From Pseudomonas asgharzadehiana (lineage in GTDB: Bacteria > Pseudomonadota > Gammaproteobacteria > Pseudomonadales > Pseudomonadaceae), in the NCBI RefSeq assembly GCF_019139815.1, contig NZ_CP077079.1, positions 620,001-684,000 of the forward strand: DNA of 64,000 bases, given 5' to 3'. Position 1 is the stretch's first letter. Every line of letters starts with the position of its first letter. Shown piece by piece: positions 47,013 through 56,569 of this stretch. Made by a program: the position numbers and the translations under genes. The notes beneath the pieces are model-generated. The model was not told the origin of the DNA. It made no database searches and saw nothing but the letters and a program-made list of their open reading frames with translations.

Positions 47013-49475
47013 TTAGAACAGATCGATCGGCGCCGCTTCATCCGCCGGCAGCGGGCTGCCCGGTACCACGCCATTGCCCAGCTCGTTGATCGACGGCGGC
47101 GTGTCTTCGCTCTTGAACAGCTCGAAGTAAGCATTCGGCGTGCTTGGCGAGGCTGCACGACCACTCACTGGGTCGATCCGCAGGCTGAGGATGCCTTCCG
47201 GCTCCGGCTGGGTATGCAGCGGCTTGTCCTTCAGGGCCGCGCCCATGTAACTCATCCAGATCGGCAGTGCGACGGTGCCACCGAACTCACGGCGGCCGAG
47301 GCTTTCCGGTTGGTCGTAGCCGGTCCACACGGTGGTCACGTAGTCCGCGTTATAACCGGAGAACCAGGCATCCTTGGACTCGTTGGTGGTACCGGTCTTG
47401 CCCGCGATATCCGCGCGGCCCAGGGCCAGGGCGCGACGGCCGGTGCCTTTCTTGATCACGTCTTCGAGGATGCTGTTGAGGATATAAGTGGTACGGCCAT
47501 CCACAATGCGCTCGGCAACGGCCGGTGTCTGCGGTTCCGTCGGGGCGGCCGTCGTGGACGGCGCGGCGCCTGGAGTCGGCTCAATGGTAATGCCACCGTT
47601 GCTTGGCGCTGCCAGGCCATCGGTGGCCGCCACGCCGTTGACCACATCGCCCGGCACCCGTGGCGGGTTGGCGGTGAACAGGGTGTCTCCGTTGCGGCTT
47701 TCGATCTTGTCGATCAGGTACGGCGTGATCTTGTAGCCGCCGTTGGCGAAGGTGCTCCAGCCGGTGGCGATTTCCATTGGCGTGAGCGTCGCGGTGCCGA
47801 GGGCCAGGGACAGGTTCGGTGGCAGGTCCGACTTGGCGAAGCCAAAGCGCGTGATGTAGTCGATGGTCTTGCCTACGCCCATCGCTTGCAGCAGGCGGAT
47901 CGAGACCAGGTTGCGCGACTTATACAGGGCCTCGCGGATGCGGATCGGGCCAAGGAAGGTATTGGTGTCGTTCTTCGGGCGCCAGACCTTGTCCAGGTAC
48001 TCGTCGACAAACACGATAGGTGCATCGTTGACCAGGCTGGCGGCGGTGTAGCCGTTATCCAATGCAGCACTGTAAATGAACGGTTTGAAACTCGAACCCG
48101 GTTGGCGCTTGGCCTGGGTGGCGCGGTTGTAGTTGCTCTGCTCGAACGCAAAGCCGCCCACCAGGGCACGGATCGCACCGTTCTGCGGGTCCAGCGATAC
48201 CAGCGCGCTCTGGGCCAGCGGCACCTGGCTGAATTTGAGGCTGTCGTCTTTCTGGCGTTGTACGCGGATCAGGTCACCCACTTGAGCGACGTCCGATGGC
48301 TGCTTGGGCATCGGGCCCATGCTGTTGGTATTCAGGAAGGGGCGCGCCCACTTCATGCTGTCCCACGCCACATGGGCTTCGCCGGCGCGGGTCAGCACCT
48401 GCAGGCCGTCTTTCTTTACCTGGGTAACGATCGCCGGCTCCAGGCCGCTGATTGCGCGTTGCTTGCCCAGTTCGGTGGTCCAGGCGCTCAGAGTCTTGCC
48501 CGGCAGGCGCGACTCAGGGCCACGGTAGCCATGGCGCTGGTCGTAAGTGATCAGGCCGGAATGCACCGAATCATTGGCAATTTCCTGCAGGTTGCTCGGA
48601 ACGGTCGTGGTCACGCGGAAGCCTTCGGTGTAGGCCTCGCTGCCATAACGGCCGACCATTTCGGCACGGGCCATTTCGGCGATGTACGGTGCATTCACTT
48701 CCGGCGTCGGGACGTGATAGCTGGCGTTCAGCGGTTCGGCGACCGCGCTTTCATAGGCGGCCTGGTCGATCTTGCCCAGCTTGTACATGCGCCCCAGGAT
48801 CCAGTCGCGACGCTCTTTACTGCGCGCCGGGTTGGCCAGGGGGTTGAAACGCGAAGGGGCCTTGGGCAGGCCGGCAATCATCGCCATCTGCGCCAGGCTG
48901 GCGTCACGAATGGACTTGCCGTAGTACACCTGCGAAGCGGCTTCGATGCCGTAGGCGCGGTTACCCAGGTAAATCTTGTTGACGTACAGCTCAAGGATCT
49001 CGTCCTTGGTCAACTGGCGTTCGATCTGCAGGGCCAGCAGGATCTCGGTGGCTTTGCGCGAAAAACTGCGTTCGCTGGTGAGGAAGAAGTTCTTTGCCAC
49101 CTGCATGGTGATGGTGCTGCCACCGGATTGAATGTGTCCGCTTTTTACCAACTGCGTGGCGGCGCGCACCAGGCTGCTCGGATCGACGCCGTAGTGATTG
49201 GCGAAATTGTCATCTTCGGCGGACAGCAGGGCGCTGATGAAATTGGGCGGAATGTCGGCAAAACGGATCGGTGTGCGGCGCATTTCGCCGAACTCCGCGA
49301 TCAATTTTTCATCGCTGCTGTAGACCCGCAAAGGAATCTGCAACTGGATACTTCTAAGGGCCTCTACCGATGGCAAACCCGGACTAAGGTAGAGGTAAGC
49401 CCCGCTGAGCACGAGCAGCAGCCCGCAGACGATGGCGACAATGGAGTACCCGAAAAACTTCAGCAGACGAATCAA
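47013..49475 (-). CDS. mrcA: Penicillin-binding protein 1A (bifunctional transglycosylase/transpeptidase)
   Basis: Class A PBP that polymerises and cross-links peptidoglycan. The 820-residue protein has an N-terminal TM anchor (about 5-28), a GT51 domain with the catalytic Glu in SAEDDNFANHYG, an OB-like insert, and the transpeptidase domain with SSFK, SRN and KTGT motifs. A Pro/Thr-rich insert (about residues 620-655) interrupts the transpeptidase region. The start is a TTG, and no in-frame ATG gives the normal N-terminus MIRLLKFFGYS. It is divergent from pilM, as in many pseudomonads. Confidence 0.95.
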   Translation of the reverse strand: MIRLLKFFGYSIVAIVCGLLLVLSGAYLYLSPGLPSVEALRSIQLQIPLRVYSSDEKLIAEFGEMRRTPIRFADIPPNFISALLSAEDDNFANHYGVDPSSLVRAATQLVKSGHIQSGGSTITMQVAKNFFLTSERSFSRKATEILLALQIERQLTKDEILELYVNKIYLGNRAYGIEAASQVYYGKSIRDASLAQMAMIAGLPKAPSRFNPLANPARSKERRDWILGRMYKLGKIDQAAYESAVAEPLNASYHVPTPEVNAPYIAEMARAEMVGRYGSEAYTEGFRVTTTVPSNLQEIANDSVHSGLITYDQRHGYRGPESRLPGKTLSAWTTELGKQRAISGLEPAIVTQVKKDGLQVLTRAGEAHVAWDSMKWARPFLNTNSMGPMPKQPSDVAQVGDLIRVQRQKDDSLKFSQVPLAQSALVSLDPQNGAIRALVGGFAFEQSNYNRATQAKRQPGSSFKPFIYSAALDNGYTAASLVNDAPIVFVDEYLDKVWRPKNDTNTFLGPIRIREALYKSRNLVSIRLLQAMGVGKTIDYITRFGFAKSDLPPNLSLALGTATLTPMEIATGWSTFANGGYKITPYLIDKIESRNGDTLFTANPPRVPGDVVNGVAATDGLAAPSNGGITIEPTPGAAPSTTAAPTEPQTPAVAERIVDGRTTYILNSILEDVIKKGTGRRALALGRADIAGKTGTTNESKDAWFSGYNADYVTTVWTGYDQPESLGRREFGGTVALPIWMSYMGAALKDKPLHTQPEPEGILSLRIDPVSGRAASPSTPNAYFELFKSEDTPPSINELGNGVVPGSPLPADEAAPIDLF

Positions 49476-49692
49476 GGCTTTTGGATTTCCAGAGAAAAGA
49501 ATGAGTTACGCGTCGGGGCATGCATGGCAAACGATGGATCAACCCGAGCTGCAGATAAAAAGCGGGGAAAAACGCTGGGCATTAAAGCATTTTCGCCTTG
49601 GGACGTCATTCGCGGCTCTTTAACAAGTCGACCGAATGCAGGGTGCACAACAGCAATCAAGCGGTATGACAGGTAAAGTTTTGGGGAGTTTT

Positions 49693-50346
49693 ATGGGAAA
49701 GGGATTTTTCCGGCGCAAAGTGGATACCTTGCTGGGCGTCGATATCAGTGACACGGCTATCAGGTTGGTCGAGCTGGCGCGTTCAGGCAGCGGCTACAGT
49801 ATCCGAGCCTATGCCACGCAGGGGCTGCCTGCCCAAGCTGTGGTGGATGGCTCGGTGTTGGACCTCGAAGGCGCAGGCCTTGCTCTGCGCACGGCGTTGT
49901 CGCGCATGCAGACCTCGGCCCGCGCAGCGGCAGTGGCGGTGACTGGGCCATCGGTCATCACGCGGGTGGTCGAGTTGGACGCCGGGCTCGGCGATGATGA
50001 GATGAGCTGGATGATCCAGATGGAGGCCGAGCAGTACATTCCGTATCCGCTGGACGACATGGCTATCGACTTTCAGGTCCAGGGCCCGTCAGCTCACCAT
50101 CCTGCGCGGGTCGAGGTGCTGCTGGCGGCGTGCCTGAAGGCGCACGTGGAAGCCCGAGAAGCGGTTTTGGCACTGGCGGGGCTGGTGCCGGCGGTGATTG
50201 ATGTTGAAGCGTTTGCATTGGCGCGCGCGAGCAGTCAGGATTTCGCCAGCTTCACGCCGGGCCATCGAGTCGATGGTGCACAATGGGCCGTGGATGCCCA
50301 AGGGATGGGAGTTGCTTGCGGGCTGGCCCTGAGGAGTTTCGCTTGA
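49693..50346 (+). CDS. pilM: PilM with a large internal in-frame deletion
   Basis: Actin-like cytoplasmic component of the type IV pilus alignment complex, but only 217 residues from the ATG at 49693 against about 354 in full-length Pseudomonas PilM. Residues 1-178 align with the family N-terminal half (DTLLGVDISDTAIRLVEL, EAEQYIPYPLDDMAIDFQVQGPS, LAGLVPAVIDVEAFALARA). The sequence then jumps through a short linker directly to the conserved C-terminal end ACGLALRSF. The lost part should include the second actin-like domain and much of the nucleotide pocket. GGGGAG lies close to the ATG, and its stop overlaps pilN. It is an intact reading frame, not a frameshift. Confidence 0.88.
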   Translation: MGKGFFRRKVDTLLGVDISDTAIRLVELARSGSGYSIRAYATQGLPAQAVVDGSVLDLEGAGLALRTALSRMQTSARAAAVAVTGPSVITRVVELDAGLGDDEMSWMIQMEAEQYIPYPLDDMAIDFQVQGPSAHHPARVEVLLAACLKAHVEAREAVLALAGLVPAVIDVEAFALARASSQDFASFTPGHRVDGAQWAVDAQGMGVACGLALRSFA

Positions 50347-50897
50347 AGACACGAATCAACCTTTTGCCTTGGCGCCAGGCGCTGGCGGAGCGGCGGCGCA
50401 AATACTTCCTGGCGTTTCTGCTGGCGTTTGCCTGCATGGCGCTGGCGGCCGTGTGGCTGGCCGATCAGGTGATCGACCAGGCGATCGATCGGCAAGTGAC
50501 GCGTAATAGCCACGTGGCTCAGGACGTGGCCCTTCAGGATTCCAGCATCAAGACCCTCGACGACCTGCGGGAGCAAAGCCAGCTATTGGCAAAGCGCATG
50601 AAGGTTGTGCAGGACCTGCACGATGCCCGCTCATCCAGCGCCCAGCTGTTGGACCAATTGGCGCGCGCGGTACCCGACGGCGTGCATCTGCATGAAGTGG
50701 TGGCCAAGGGCGATAAGGTGAGTATCAGTGGCAGTGCTGAGTCCAGCCAGGATATCGCTCAACTGATGCGCCGCCTGGAAGCATCCGAAGGCGGCCACGC
50801 GACGCGGTTGCAGCATGTGCGAACCGAAGGCACGCATGGCGCCAACGAATTTCAATTGATGGTGCGTCATGGAGAGTCCGCTGAGGCCCAGCCATGA
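50343..50897 (+). CDS. pilN: Type IV pilus inner-membrane protein PilN
   Basis: Bitopic inner-membrane protein of the alignment complex, 184 residues. The conserved cytoplasmic PilM-binding motif INLLPWR is at residues 5-11. One TM helix follows (about 22-40), then a periplasmic coiled coil and a ferredoxin-like domain. The start is a TTG overlapping the pilM stop (TTGA), with GAGGAG six bases upstream. The 3' end overlaps the next gene by four bases. Confidence 0.9.
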   Translation: MKTRINLLPWRQALAERRRKYFLAFLLAFACMALAAVWLADQVIDQAIDRQVTRNSHVAQDVALQDSSIKTLDDLREQSQLLAKRMKVVQDLHDARSSSAQLLDQLARAVPDGVHLHEVVAKGDKVSISGSAESSQDIAQLMRRLEASEGGHATRLQHVRTEGTHGANEFQLMVRHGESAEAQP

Positions 50898-51865
50898 GCC
50901 TGCCCAGGCTCGATTTCTACGCACTGACCCACAACGCCGCAAAATGGCCCCTACCTGGCAAGGTCTTGCTTGGCTGCGCGCTGGCGGGCTTGGTGCTGGC
51001 GGCGGCCGACCTTGTGCTCCTGAGCCCGTTGCGCGAGCGCTTGTCTCAGGTCCAGGCACAGGAAGAGGTCCTACGGCGCCAGCTCGCAGAAAAAACTGCC
51101 TTGGCCGCTGGCCTTGAGGCGAAGGCCCGGCAGTTCCAGCATGTGCAGAAGAACGCTGAGCAGCTTTTGCAGCAATTGCCAGGCGAGTCCGAAATGCCCG
51201 GCCTGCTGGAGGATATTGCTCGGTTGGCGCTGGCCAATGGGCTGGTGGTCGAGAGCGTCACGCCGTTGGATGAGCGCCCTCAAGCGTTCTATGTTGAACA
51301 GCCCGTGCAAGTCGGCGTTACCGGGAATTACCACGACCTGGCGACGTTCGTCAGTACCTTGGGTGGCCTTTCGCGAATGACGACGGTGCACGATGTTGCC
51401 CTGCAGCGGGATGGCGCGTTGTTGCGACTTGATCTGCTGGCCAGGACCTATTGGCTTGCACGGCCAGGCGCCACGCGGGGCAGGCCGGTCGCACAGGCGC
51501 CGTCCTTTGTCTATGACGCTGGCGCGCTGCGCGATCCGTTCCAGCCGCTGGCCATGCAAGTTGATCGTGTGCCGTTGAGGGCGGGCCTTGCGCCAGACCT
51601 CGCTCGATCACGAGGCTTGCTGGAAGGTTTTGCGGTGGATCAGTTCGAAATGGTCGGCACACTGTCCCGTGGAACGCAGACCTTCGCGTTGCTGCGTGCC
51701 GCCTCAACGGTGTATCGCCTGGCGGTCGGCGATTACCTGGGGCGGGATCATGGGCGGGTCACGGCCATCGATGAGCGCCATCTCGAATTGGTCGAATTGT
51801 TCCCCGATGAACAGGGCGCATGGCTGGAGCGCCCGCGAACCCTCGTGCTAAACGTCAATTCATAA
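50894..51865 (+). CDS. PilO-PilP fusion protein
   Basis: One 323-residue reading frame joins two normally separate alignment-complex proteins. Residues 1-192 are PilO-like: a TM helix at about 24-43, coiled coil, then a ferredoxin-like domain (EKPxFYVEQPVQVGVTGNYHDLATFV-like stretch at 130-155). Residues about 204-323 are PilP-like: YDAGALRDPFQP, then the beta-sandwich with MVGTL, YRLAVGDYLGRDHGRV and GAWLERPRTL. The PilP signal peptide and lipobox are missing, so the PilP domain is tethered through the PilO TM helix rather than lipid-anchored. It overlaps pilN and lies 12 bases before pilQ. Confidence 0.88.
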   Translation: MSLPRLDFYALTHNAAKWPLPGKVLLGCALAGLVLAAADLVLLSPLRERLSQVQAQEEVLRRQLAEKTALAAGLEAKARQFQHVQKNAEQLLQQLPGESEMPGLLEDIARLALANGLVVESVTPLDERPQAFYVEQPVQVGVTGNYHDLATFVSTLGGLSRMTTVHDVALQRDGALLRLDLLARTYWLARPGATRGRPVAQAPSFVYDAGALRDPFQPLAMQVDRVPLRAGLAPDLARSRGLLEGFAVDQFEMVGTLSRGTQTFALLRAASTVYRLAVGDYLGRDHGRVTAIDERHLELVELFPDEQGAWLERPRTLVLNVNS

Positions 51866-51877
51866 CGGAATAAAACA

Positions 51878-53263
51878 ATGAAAAGGATGTTTTCGTCCTT
51901 CGGTGTGGCGCTATGGATAGCGTTCACGACACCGATGGTTGTTGCTGTGCCCAATCGTGTGGATCTGATCCAACTACCACCTCCGGTGAGCGCCGCGGTA
52001 TTGGATGCCTATACCGGTGACAAACTCAATCTCAACTTCCAGAACATCGAGTTGCGCGCCGTCTTGCAGCAAATTGCCGATGTGGCGGGCCTCAACCTGG
52101 TGGCCAGCGACGACGTGCAAGGCTCGATTACGCTGCGACTCAAGGGCGTGCCTTGGGATCAGGCCCTGGACCTGGTGCTGCAAACCAAGGGGTTGGATAA
52201 ACGGGTAAAAGCCGGCGTATTGCTGGTGGCGCCCGCTGAAGAGTTGGCTGCGCGCGAGTTGCTCACCTTGGAGTCACGCAAGCAAATGGCTGACCTGGCG
52301 CCACTGCGTCGTGAGTTGCTGCAGGTCAATTACGCCAAGGCGGCGGACCTGGCCAAGTTGTTTCAGTCGGTGAACGGGCTGGAAGGCACGACCGATGAGC
52401 GCGGCTCGGTGGCAGTGGATGATCGCACGAACAATATCATCGCTTACCAGACCCACGAGCGGCTTGAAGAGCTGCGGCGGATCGTGGCGCAGTTGGACAT
52501 CCCGGTGCGTCAGGTGATGATCGAGGCGCGGATTGTCGAGGCGAATGTCGACTACGACAAAAGCCTGGGTGTGCGCTGGGGTGGGCGGCTCAATCGTGGT
52601 CATTGGAGTGCCGGCGGTATCAATAAACCCTTGGCCGAGGGGGCGGAGCCGCCGGAAAACCCACCCAGCTCGCCGTTTGTCGACATGGGGTCGCTCACCG
52701 CTGCTTCAGGCCTGGGTATTGCCTACATCACCGACAATTTGCTGCTCGACCTGGAACTGACGGCCATGGAGAAAACCGGCAACGGCGAGATTGTCTCGCA
52801 GCCCAAGGTGGTCACCTCCGACAAGGAGACCGCACGTATCCTGAAGGGCACCGAAATTCCCTATCAGGAATCCACCTCCCAGGGTGCAACCTCCGTGTCA
52901 TTCAAGGAGGCCTCGCTGTCCCTGGAGGTTACGCCGCAAATCACCCCCGACGACCATGTGATCATGGTGGTCAAAGTCACCAAGGATGAGCCCGACTACC
53001 TGAACAAACTCAATGACGTACCGCCCATCAAGAAAAACGAGGTCAACGCCAAGGTGCTGGTCAAGGATGGCGAGACCATCGTTATTGGCGGAGTTTTCTC
53101 CAATACCCAGAGCAAAGTGGTAGATAAAGTGCCATTTTTGGGCGATGTGCCGTATCTTGGCCGCCTTTTCCGGCGCGATGTGCTGGCGGAGAAAAAATCC
53201 GAGCTGCTGGTATTCCTGACTCCGCGTATTATGAATAACCAGGCGATTGCTGTGAGTCGTTGA
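51878..53263 (+). CDS. pilQ: Short PilQ-type secretin
   Basis: Outer-membrane secretin, 461 residues, against about 700 for Pseudomonas PilQ. A signal peptide (ending near VVA/VP) leads almost directly into the N0/STN domain ([26 protein letters not shown]) and N1 domain ([16 protein letters not shown]). The secretin core follows with [20 protein letters not shown] and [28 protein letters not shown]. The peptidoglycan-binding AMIN domains are absent. In size and layout it resembles enterobacterial HofQ and ComE-type secretins. Confidence 0.88.
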   Translation: MKRMFSSFGVALWIAFTTPMVVAVPNRVDLIQLPPPVSAAVLDAYTGDKLNLNFQNIELRAVLQQIADVAGLNLVASDDVQGSITLRLKGVPWDQALDLVLQTKGLDKRVKAGVLLVAPAEELAARELLTLESRKQMADLAPLRRELLQVNYAKAADLAKLFQSVNGLEGTTDERGSVAVDDRTNNIIAYQTHERLEELRRIVAQLDIPVRQVMIEARIVEANVDYDKSLGVRWGGRLNRGHWSAGGINKPLAEGAEPPENPPSSPFVDMGSLTAASGLGIAYITDNLLLDLELTAMEKTGNGEIVSQPKVVTSDKETARILKGTEIPYQESTSQGATSVSFKEASLSLEVTPQITPDDHVIMVVKVTKDEPDYLNKLNDVPPIKKNEVNAKVLVKDGETIVIGGVFSNTQSKVVDKVPFLGDVPYLGRLFRRDVLAEKKSELLVFLTPRIMNNQAIAVSR

Positions 53264-53267
53264 TTCT

Positions 53268-53786
53268 GTGCGAAATTTGATTCTTGTAGGACCGATGGGG
53301 GCTGGAAAAAGCACCATCGGCCGTTTGCTTGCCAAAGAGCTGCGCCTGCCATTCAAAGACTCCGACAAGGAAATTGAATTGCGCACGGGTGCCAATATCC
53401 CGTGGATCTTCGATAAAGAAGGCGAACTGGGCTTTCGTGACCGCGAACAGGCGATGATCGCCGAGCTGTGCGGCTGCGATGGCGTGGTATTGGCTACCGG
53501 GGGTGGCGCGGTGATGCGCGATGAAAACCGTCGGGCGCTGCATGCCGGTGGTCGGGTGGTCTATTTGCATGCGTCGGTCGAGCAGCAGGTGGGCCGTACG
53601 GCACGCGATCGCAATCGCCCGTTGTTGCGCACGGCCAACCCGGAAAAAACCTTGCGCGACCTGCTGGCGTTGCGCGATCCGCTGTATCGGGAAATCGCCG
53701 ATCTGGTGGTGGAAACCGATGAGCGGCCGCCTCGGATGGTGGTTCTCGACATCCTGGAGCGTCTGCAACGGCTGCCACCCCGTTAA
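53268..53786 (+). CDS. aroK: Shikimate kinase
   Basis: Phosphorylates shikimate at the 3-hydroxyl in aromatic amino acid synthesis. The 172-residue protein has Walker [10 protein letters not shown] at 8-16, the DSDKEIE shikimate-binding Asp region, the GFRDRE motif and the GGGAV loop. The start is a GTG four bases after the pilQ stop, with only a weak ribosome binding site, so coupling to pilQ is likely. pilQ-aroK-aroB linkage is common in gammaproteobacteria. Confidence 0.95.
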   Translation: MRNLILVGPMGAGKSTIGRLLAKELRLPFKDSDKEIELRTGANIPWIFDKEGELGFRDREQAMIAELCGCDGVVLATGGGAVMRDENRRALHAGGRVVYLHASVEQQVGRTARDRNRPLLRTANPEKTLRDLLALRDPLYREIADLVVETDERPPRMVVLDILERLQRLPPR

Positions 53787-53901
53787 AGCCAGGCCCGAAA
53801 TGCGCTATTCTCGGCGGCGCGCTATGACCCCAAGGGGTGTGGCGTAGAGCCATCAGGCAGCGGACGTTGCCGGTCGTCAATCATCTCTAACGCGGGGACA
53901 C

Positions 53902-55002
53902 ATGCAGACACTTAAGGTCGATCTAGGCGAGCGCAGCTACCCGATCCATATTGGCGAAGGTCTGTTGGACCAGCCCGAATTGCTGGCGCCGCATATTGCC
54001 GGGCGGCAAGTGGCGATCATTTCCAATGAAACGGTTGCGCCGCTATATCTTGAGCGTTTGAGCCGCAGCCTGGCGGCGTACTCGGTGATCTCGGTGATTT
54101 TGCCTGACGGCGAAGCCCACAAGAATTGGGAAACCCTGCAACTGATTTTCGATGGCCTGCTGACCGCACGCCATGATCGGCGTACCACCGTGATCGCCCT
54201 GGGCGGCGGTGTGATCGGCGACATGGCCGGGTTTGCGGCGGCCTGCTACCAGCGTGGCGTGGACTTCATCCAAGTGCCGACCACCCTGCTGTCCCAGGTC
54301 GATTCGTCGGTGGGCGGCAAGACCGGCATCAACCACCCGCTGGGCAAGAATATGGTCGGCGCGTTCTACCAGCCGCAGGCTGTGCTGATTGATACCGCGA
54401 CCCTCAACACCTTGCCGCCGCGCGAGCTGTCGGCGGGCCTTGCGGAAGTCATCAAGTATGGGTTGATCTGCGATGAGCCTTTCCTGGCCTGGCTCGAAGA
54501 ACATGTGAATGCGCTGCGCAACCTCGATCAAGCGGCACTGACCGAGGCGATTTCCCGCTCCTGCGCCGCCAAGGCGCTGGTGGTGAATGCCGACGAGCGC
54601 GAGTCCGGTGTACGGGCCACCCTGAACCTGGGCCATACCTTCGGCCACGCGATCGAAACGCACATGGGCTATGGTGTGTGGTTGCATGGTGAGGCCGTGG
54701 CGGCTGGCACCGTGATGGCGTTGGAGATGTCGCAACGCCTGGGCTGGATCAGTGCCCAGGAGCGTGACCGTGGTATCCGCCTGTTCCAGCGTGCCGGTTT
54801 GCCGGTTATTCCGCCCGAAGAGATGAGCGAGGCGGACTTCCTCGAGCATATGGCGATAGACAAGAAAGTGATCGACGGTCGACTGCGACTGGTGCTGCTG
54901 CGCCATATGGGTGAAGCGGTGGTGACCGACGATTATCCGAAAGAGATTTTACAGGCCACGCTGGGAGCGGATTACCGCGCCCTGGCCCAGCTTAAAGGTT
55001 AA
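53902..55002 (+). CDS. aroB: 3-Dehydroquinate synthase
   Basis: NAD- and metal-dependent cyclisation of DAHP to 3-dehydroquinate, second step of the shikimate pathway. The 366-residue protein shows [11 protein letters not shown], the [17 protein letters not shown] active-site segment and the zinc His residues in GHTFGHAIE and LHGEAVA. CGCGGGGA precedes the ATG. Confidence 0.96.
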   Translation: MQTLKVDLGERSYPIHIGEGLLDQPELLAPHIAGRQVAIISNETVAPLYLERLSRSLAAYSVISVILPDGEAHKNWETLQLIFDGLLTARHDRRTTVIALGGGVIGDMAGFAAACYQRGVDFIQVPTTLLSQVDSSVGGKTGINHPLGKNMVGAFYQPQAVLIDTATLNTLPPRELSAGLAEVIKYGLICDEPFLAWLEEHVNALRNLDQAALTEAISRSCAAKALVVNADERESGVRATLNLGHTFGHAIETHMGYGVWLHGEAVAAGTVMALEMSQRLGWISAQERDRGIRLFQRAGLPVIPPEEMSEADFLEHMAIDKKVIDGRLRLVLLRHMGEAVVTDDYPKEILQATLGADYRALAQLKG

Positions 55003-55012
55003 TAAGATCGCG

Positions 55013-56569
55013 ATGACTAGTTTGCATGCCGACGAGGCGTTCCTCGGCCATTACCACCTCAGCCATGACCCTTTTGCGCCACGGGTGCCTGGTTTCAAAT
55101 TTTTCCCGGCCCAGCGCAAGCCGGTGCTGGGGCAGTTGCATCACCTCGCACGCTACAGCCAGTTGCTGTTGGTGGTGACGGGCCCGTTGGGCAGCGGCAA
55201 GACGCTGTTGCGCCAGGCCCTGGTGGCGAGCACCAATAAGCAATCGGTCCAAAGCCTGGTGGTGTCGGCCCGTGGTGCCGGGGATGCGGCGGGCGTGCTG
55301 CGCCAAGTGGCACAAGCCCTGGACGTGTCTACTGCCGAACCGAACGCGATCCTCAAGCAAGTGGTGCAGTTGGGTCTCACCGGCCAGGAAGTCTACCTGC
55401 TGGTGGATGACGCCGAGCAGCTCGATGAATCAGCCCTGGAAGCGCTGCTGGCGCTGGCGGCGGGTACGCCGGAAGGTCGCCCCCATGTGTTCCTGTTTGG
55501 TGAGTCGTCGCTCATCGCCGATCTGGAGCAGATCAGTGGCGATCAAGAGCTGTTCCACGTCATCGAATTACAGCCCTACGAAGAGGAAGAAACCCGCGAA
55601 TACCTGGCTCAACGCCTCGAAGGCGCAGGGGCGGGTATCGAACTTTTCTCCGCTCAACAGATCTCTGATATTCACGAAAGCGCAGGCGGCTGGCCTGGCA
55701 CCATCAACCAAGTTGCCCGCGATGCCATGATCGAAGCCATGATTGCCAGCCGCTCAGCGGTCAAGCGTCCAAAGATGGGGTTCACTATGCCTAAGAAGCA
55801 CGTATTGGCGATTTCCGCTGTTGTCGTGGTCGCTGTTGCGGCCGCCTGGTTGATCCCAGGCCGCAGTAAGGCACCCACCACGGCCGGCGCCCCGGCTGAA
55901 CAGGCGCAACTGCCACTGGGTAAACCCACGCCGAATGTCGAGTTCGCCAACTCCGGCCAGCCGACCAACCTGCCGATGGTCGGCCAGCCTGTAATGCGCG
56001 GCCCGCTCGCCGAAGAAGCCGGCGGTATCTCCGAAGGCGACGACGGCGTGCCTGTGGAAGGTTCCAGCGCTACCCCACCGACGGTGACCACCACCGCACC
56101 ACCTGCGGGCGTGCCGGCGGGTCAGCCGGCCGCCAAGCCAGTGCCAACACCTGCGCCTACCGTTGCTACCGCCAAGCCCGCACCTGTGACCAAGCCTGTC
56201 GCGCCTGCTCCAGCCGCCAAGCCAGCGCCTGTGACCAAGCCGGCTGAAAAACCGGCCACCGTGGCCAAGGCCGGTGCGGCCGGCAGCAGTTGGTACGCCA
56301 GCCAGCCTACCGGGAATTTTGTGGTGCAGATCCTCGGCACCAGCTCCGAAGCCAATGCCCAGGCGTTCGTGAAGGAGCAGGGCGGCGAGTACCGTTATTT
56401 CAAGAAAGTGCTCAACGGCAAGCCTCTCTACGTGATCACCTACGGTAACTTCGCAAGCCGTGCCGCAGCTGATTCTGCGATCAAAACCTTGCCAGCGAAG
56501 GTTCAGGCTGGTAAACCTTGGCCTCGCACTGTTGCCAGCGTTCAACAAGAACTGGCAACAACTCGCTGA
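55013..56569 (+). CDS. AAA ATPase / SPOR domain protein (DamX-like)
   Basis: 518-residue bitopic protein. The N-terminal cytoplasmic domain (about 1-250) is an ExeA/GspA-like AAA ATPase with Walker A TGPLGSGKT at about 60 and Walker B VYLLVDDAEQLDE. A TM helix lies at about 262-282, followed by a long Pro/Ala/Thr-rich periplasmic linker with KPAPVTKP-type repeats and a C-terminal SPOR domain (about 440-515) that should bind septal peptidoglycan. It occupies the damX position downstream of aroKB; enteric DamX has no ATPase domain of this kind with a clear Walker A, so the name is by context. Confidence 0.88.
   Translation: MTSLHADEAFLGHYHLSHDPFAPRVPGFKFFPAQRKPVLGQLHHLARYSQLLLVVTGPLGSGKTLLRQALVASTNKQSVQSLVVSARGAGDAAGVLRQVAQALDVSTAEPNAILKQVVQLGLTGQEVYLLVDDAEQLDESALEALLALAAGTPEGRPHVFLFGESSLIADLEQISGDQELFHVIELQPYEEEETREYLAQRLEGAGAGIELFSAQQISDIHESAGGWPGTINQVARDAMIEAMIASRSAVKRPKMGFTMPKKHVLAISAVVVVAVAAAWLIPGRSKAPTTAGAPAEQAQLPLGKPTPNVEFANSGQPTNLPMVGQPVMRGPLAEEAGGISEGDDGVPVEGSSATPPTVTTTAPPAGVPAGQPAAKPVPTPAPTVATAKPAPVTKPVAPAPAAKPAPVTKPAEKPATVAKAGAAGSSWYASQPTGNFVVQILGTSSEANAQAFVKEQGGEYRYFKKVLNGKPLYVITYGNFASRAAADSAIKTLPAKVQAGKPWPRTVASVQQELATTR

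Noticed and set aside
47214..49676. An 820-codon plus-strand frame opposite mrcA
   Set aside because: Shadow of mrcA: it mirrors the real gene's extent and has an Arg/Gly/Val-rich composition without motifs.
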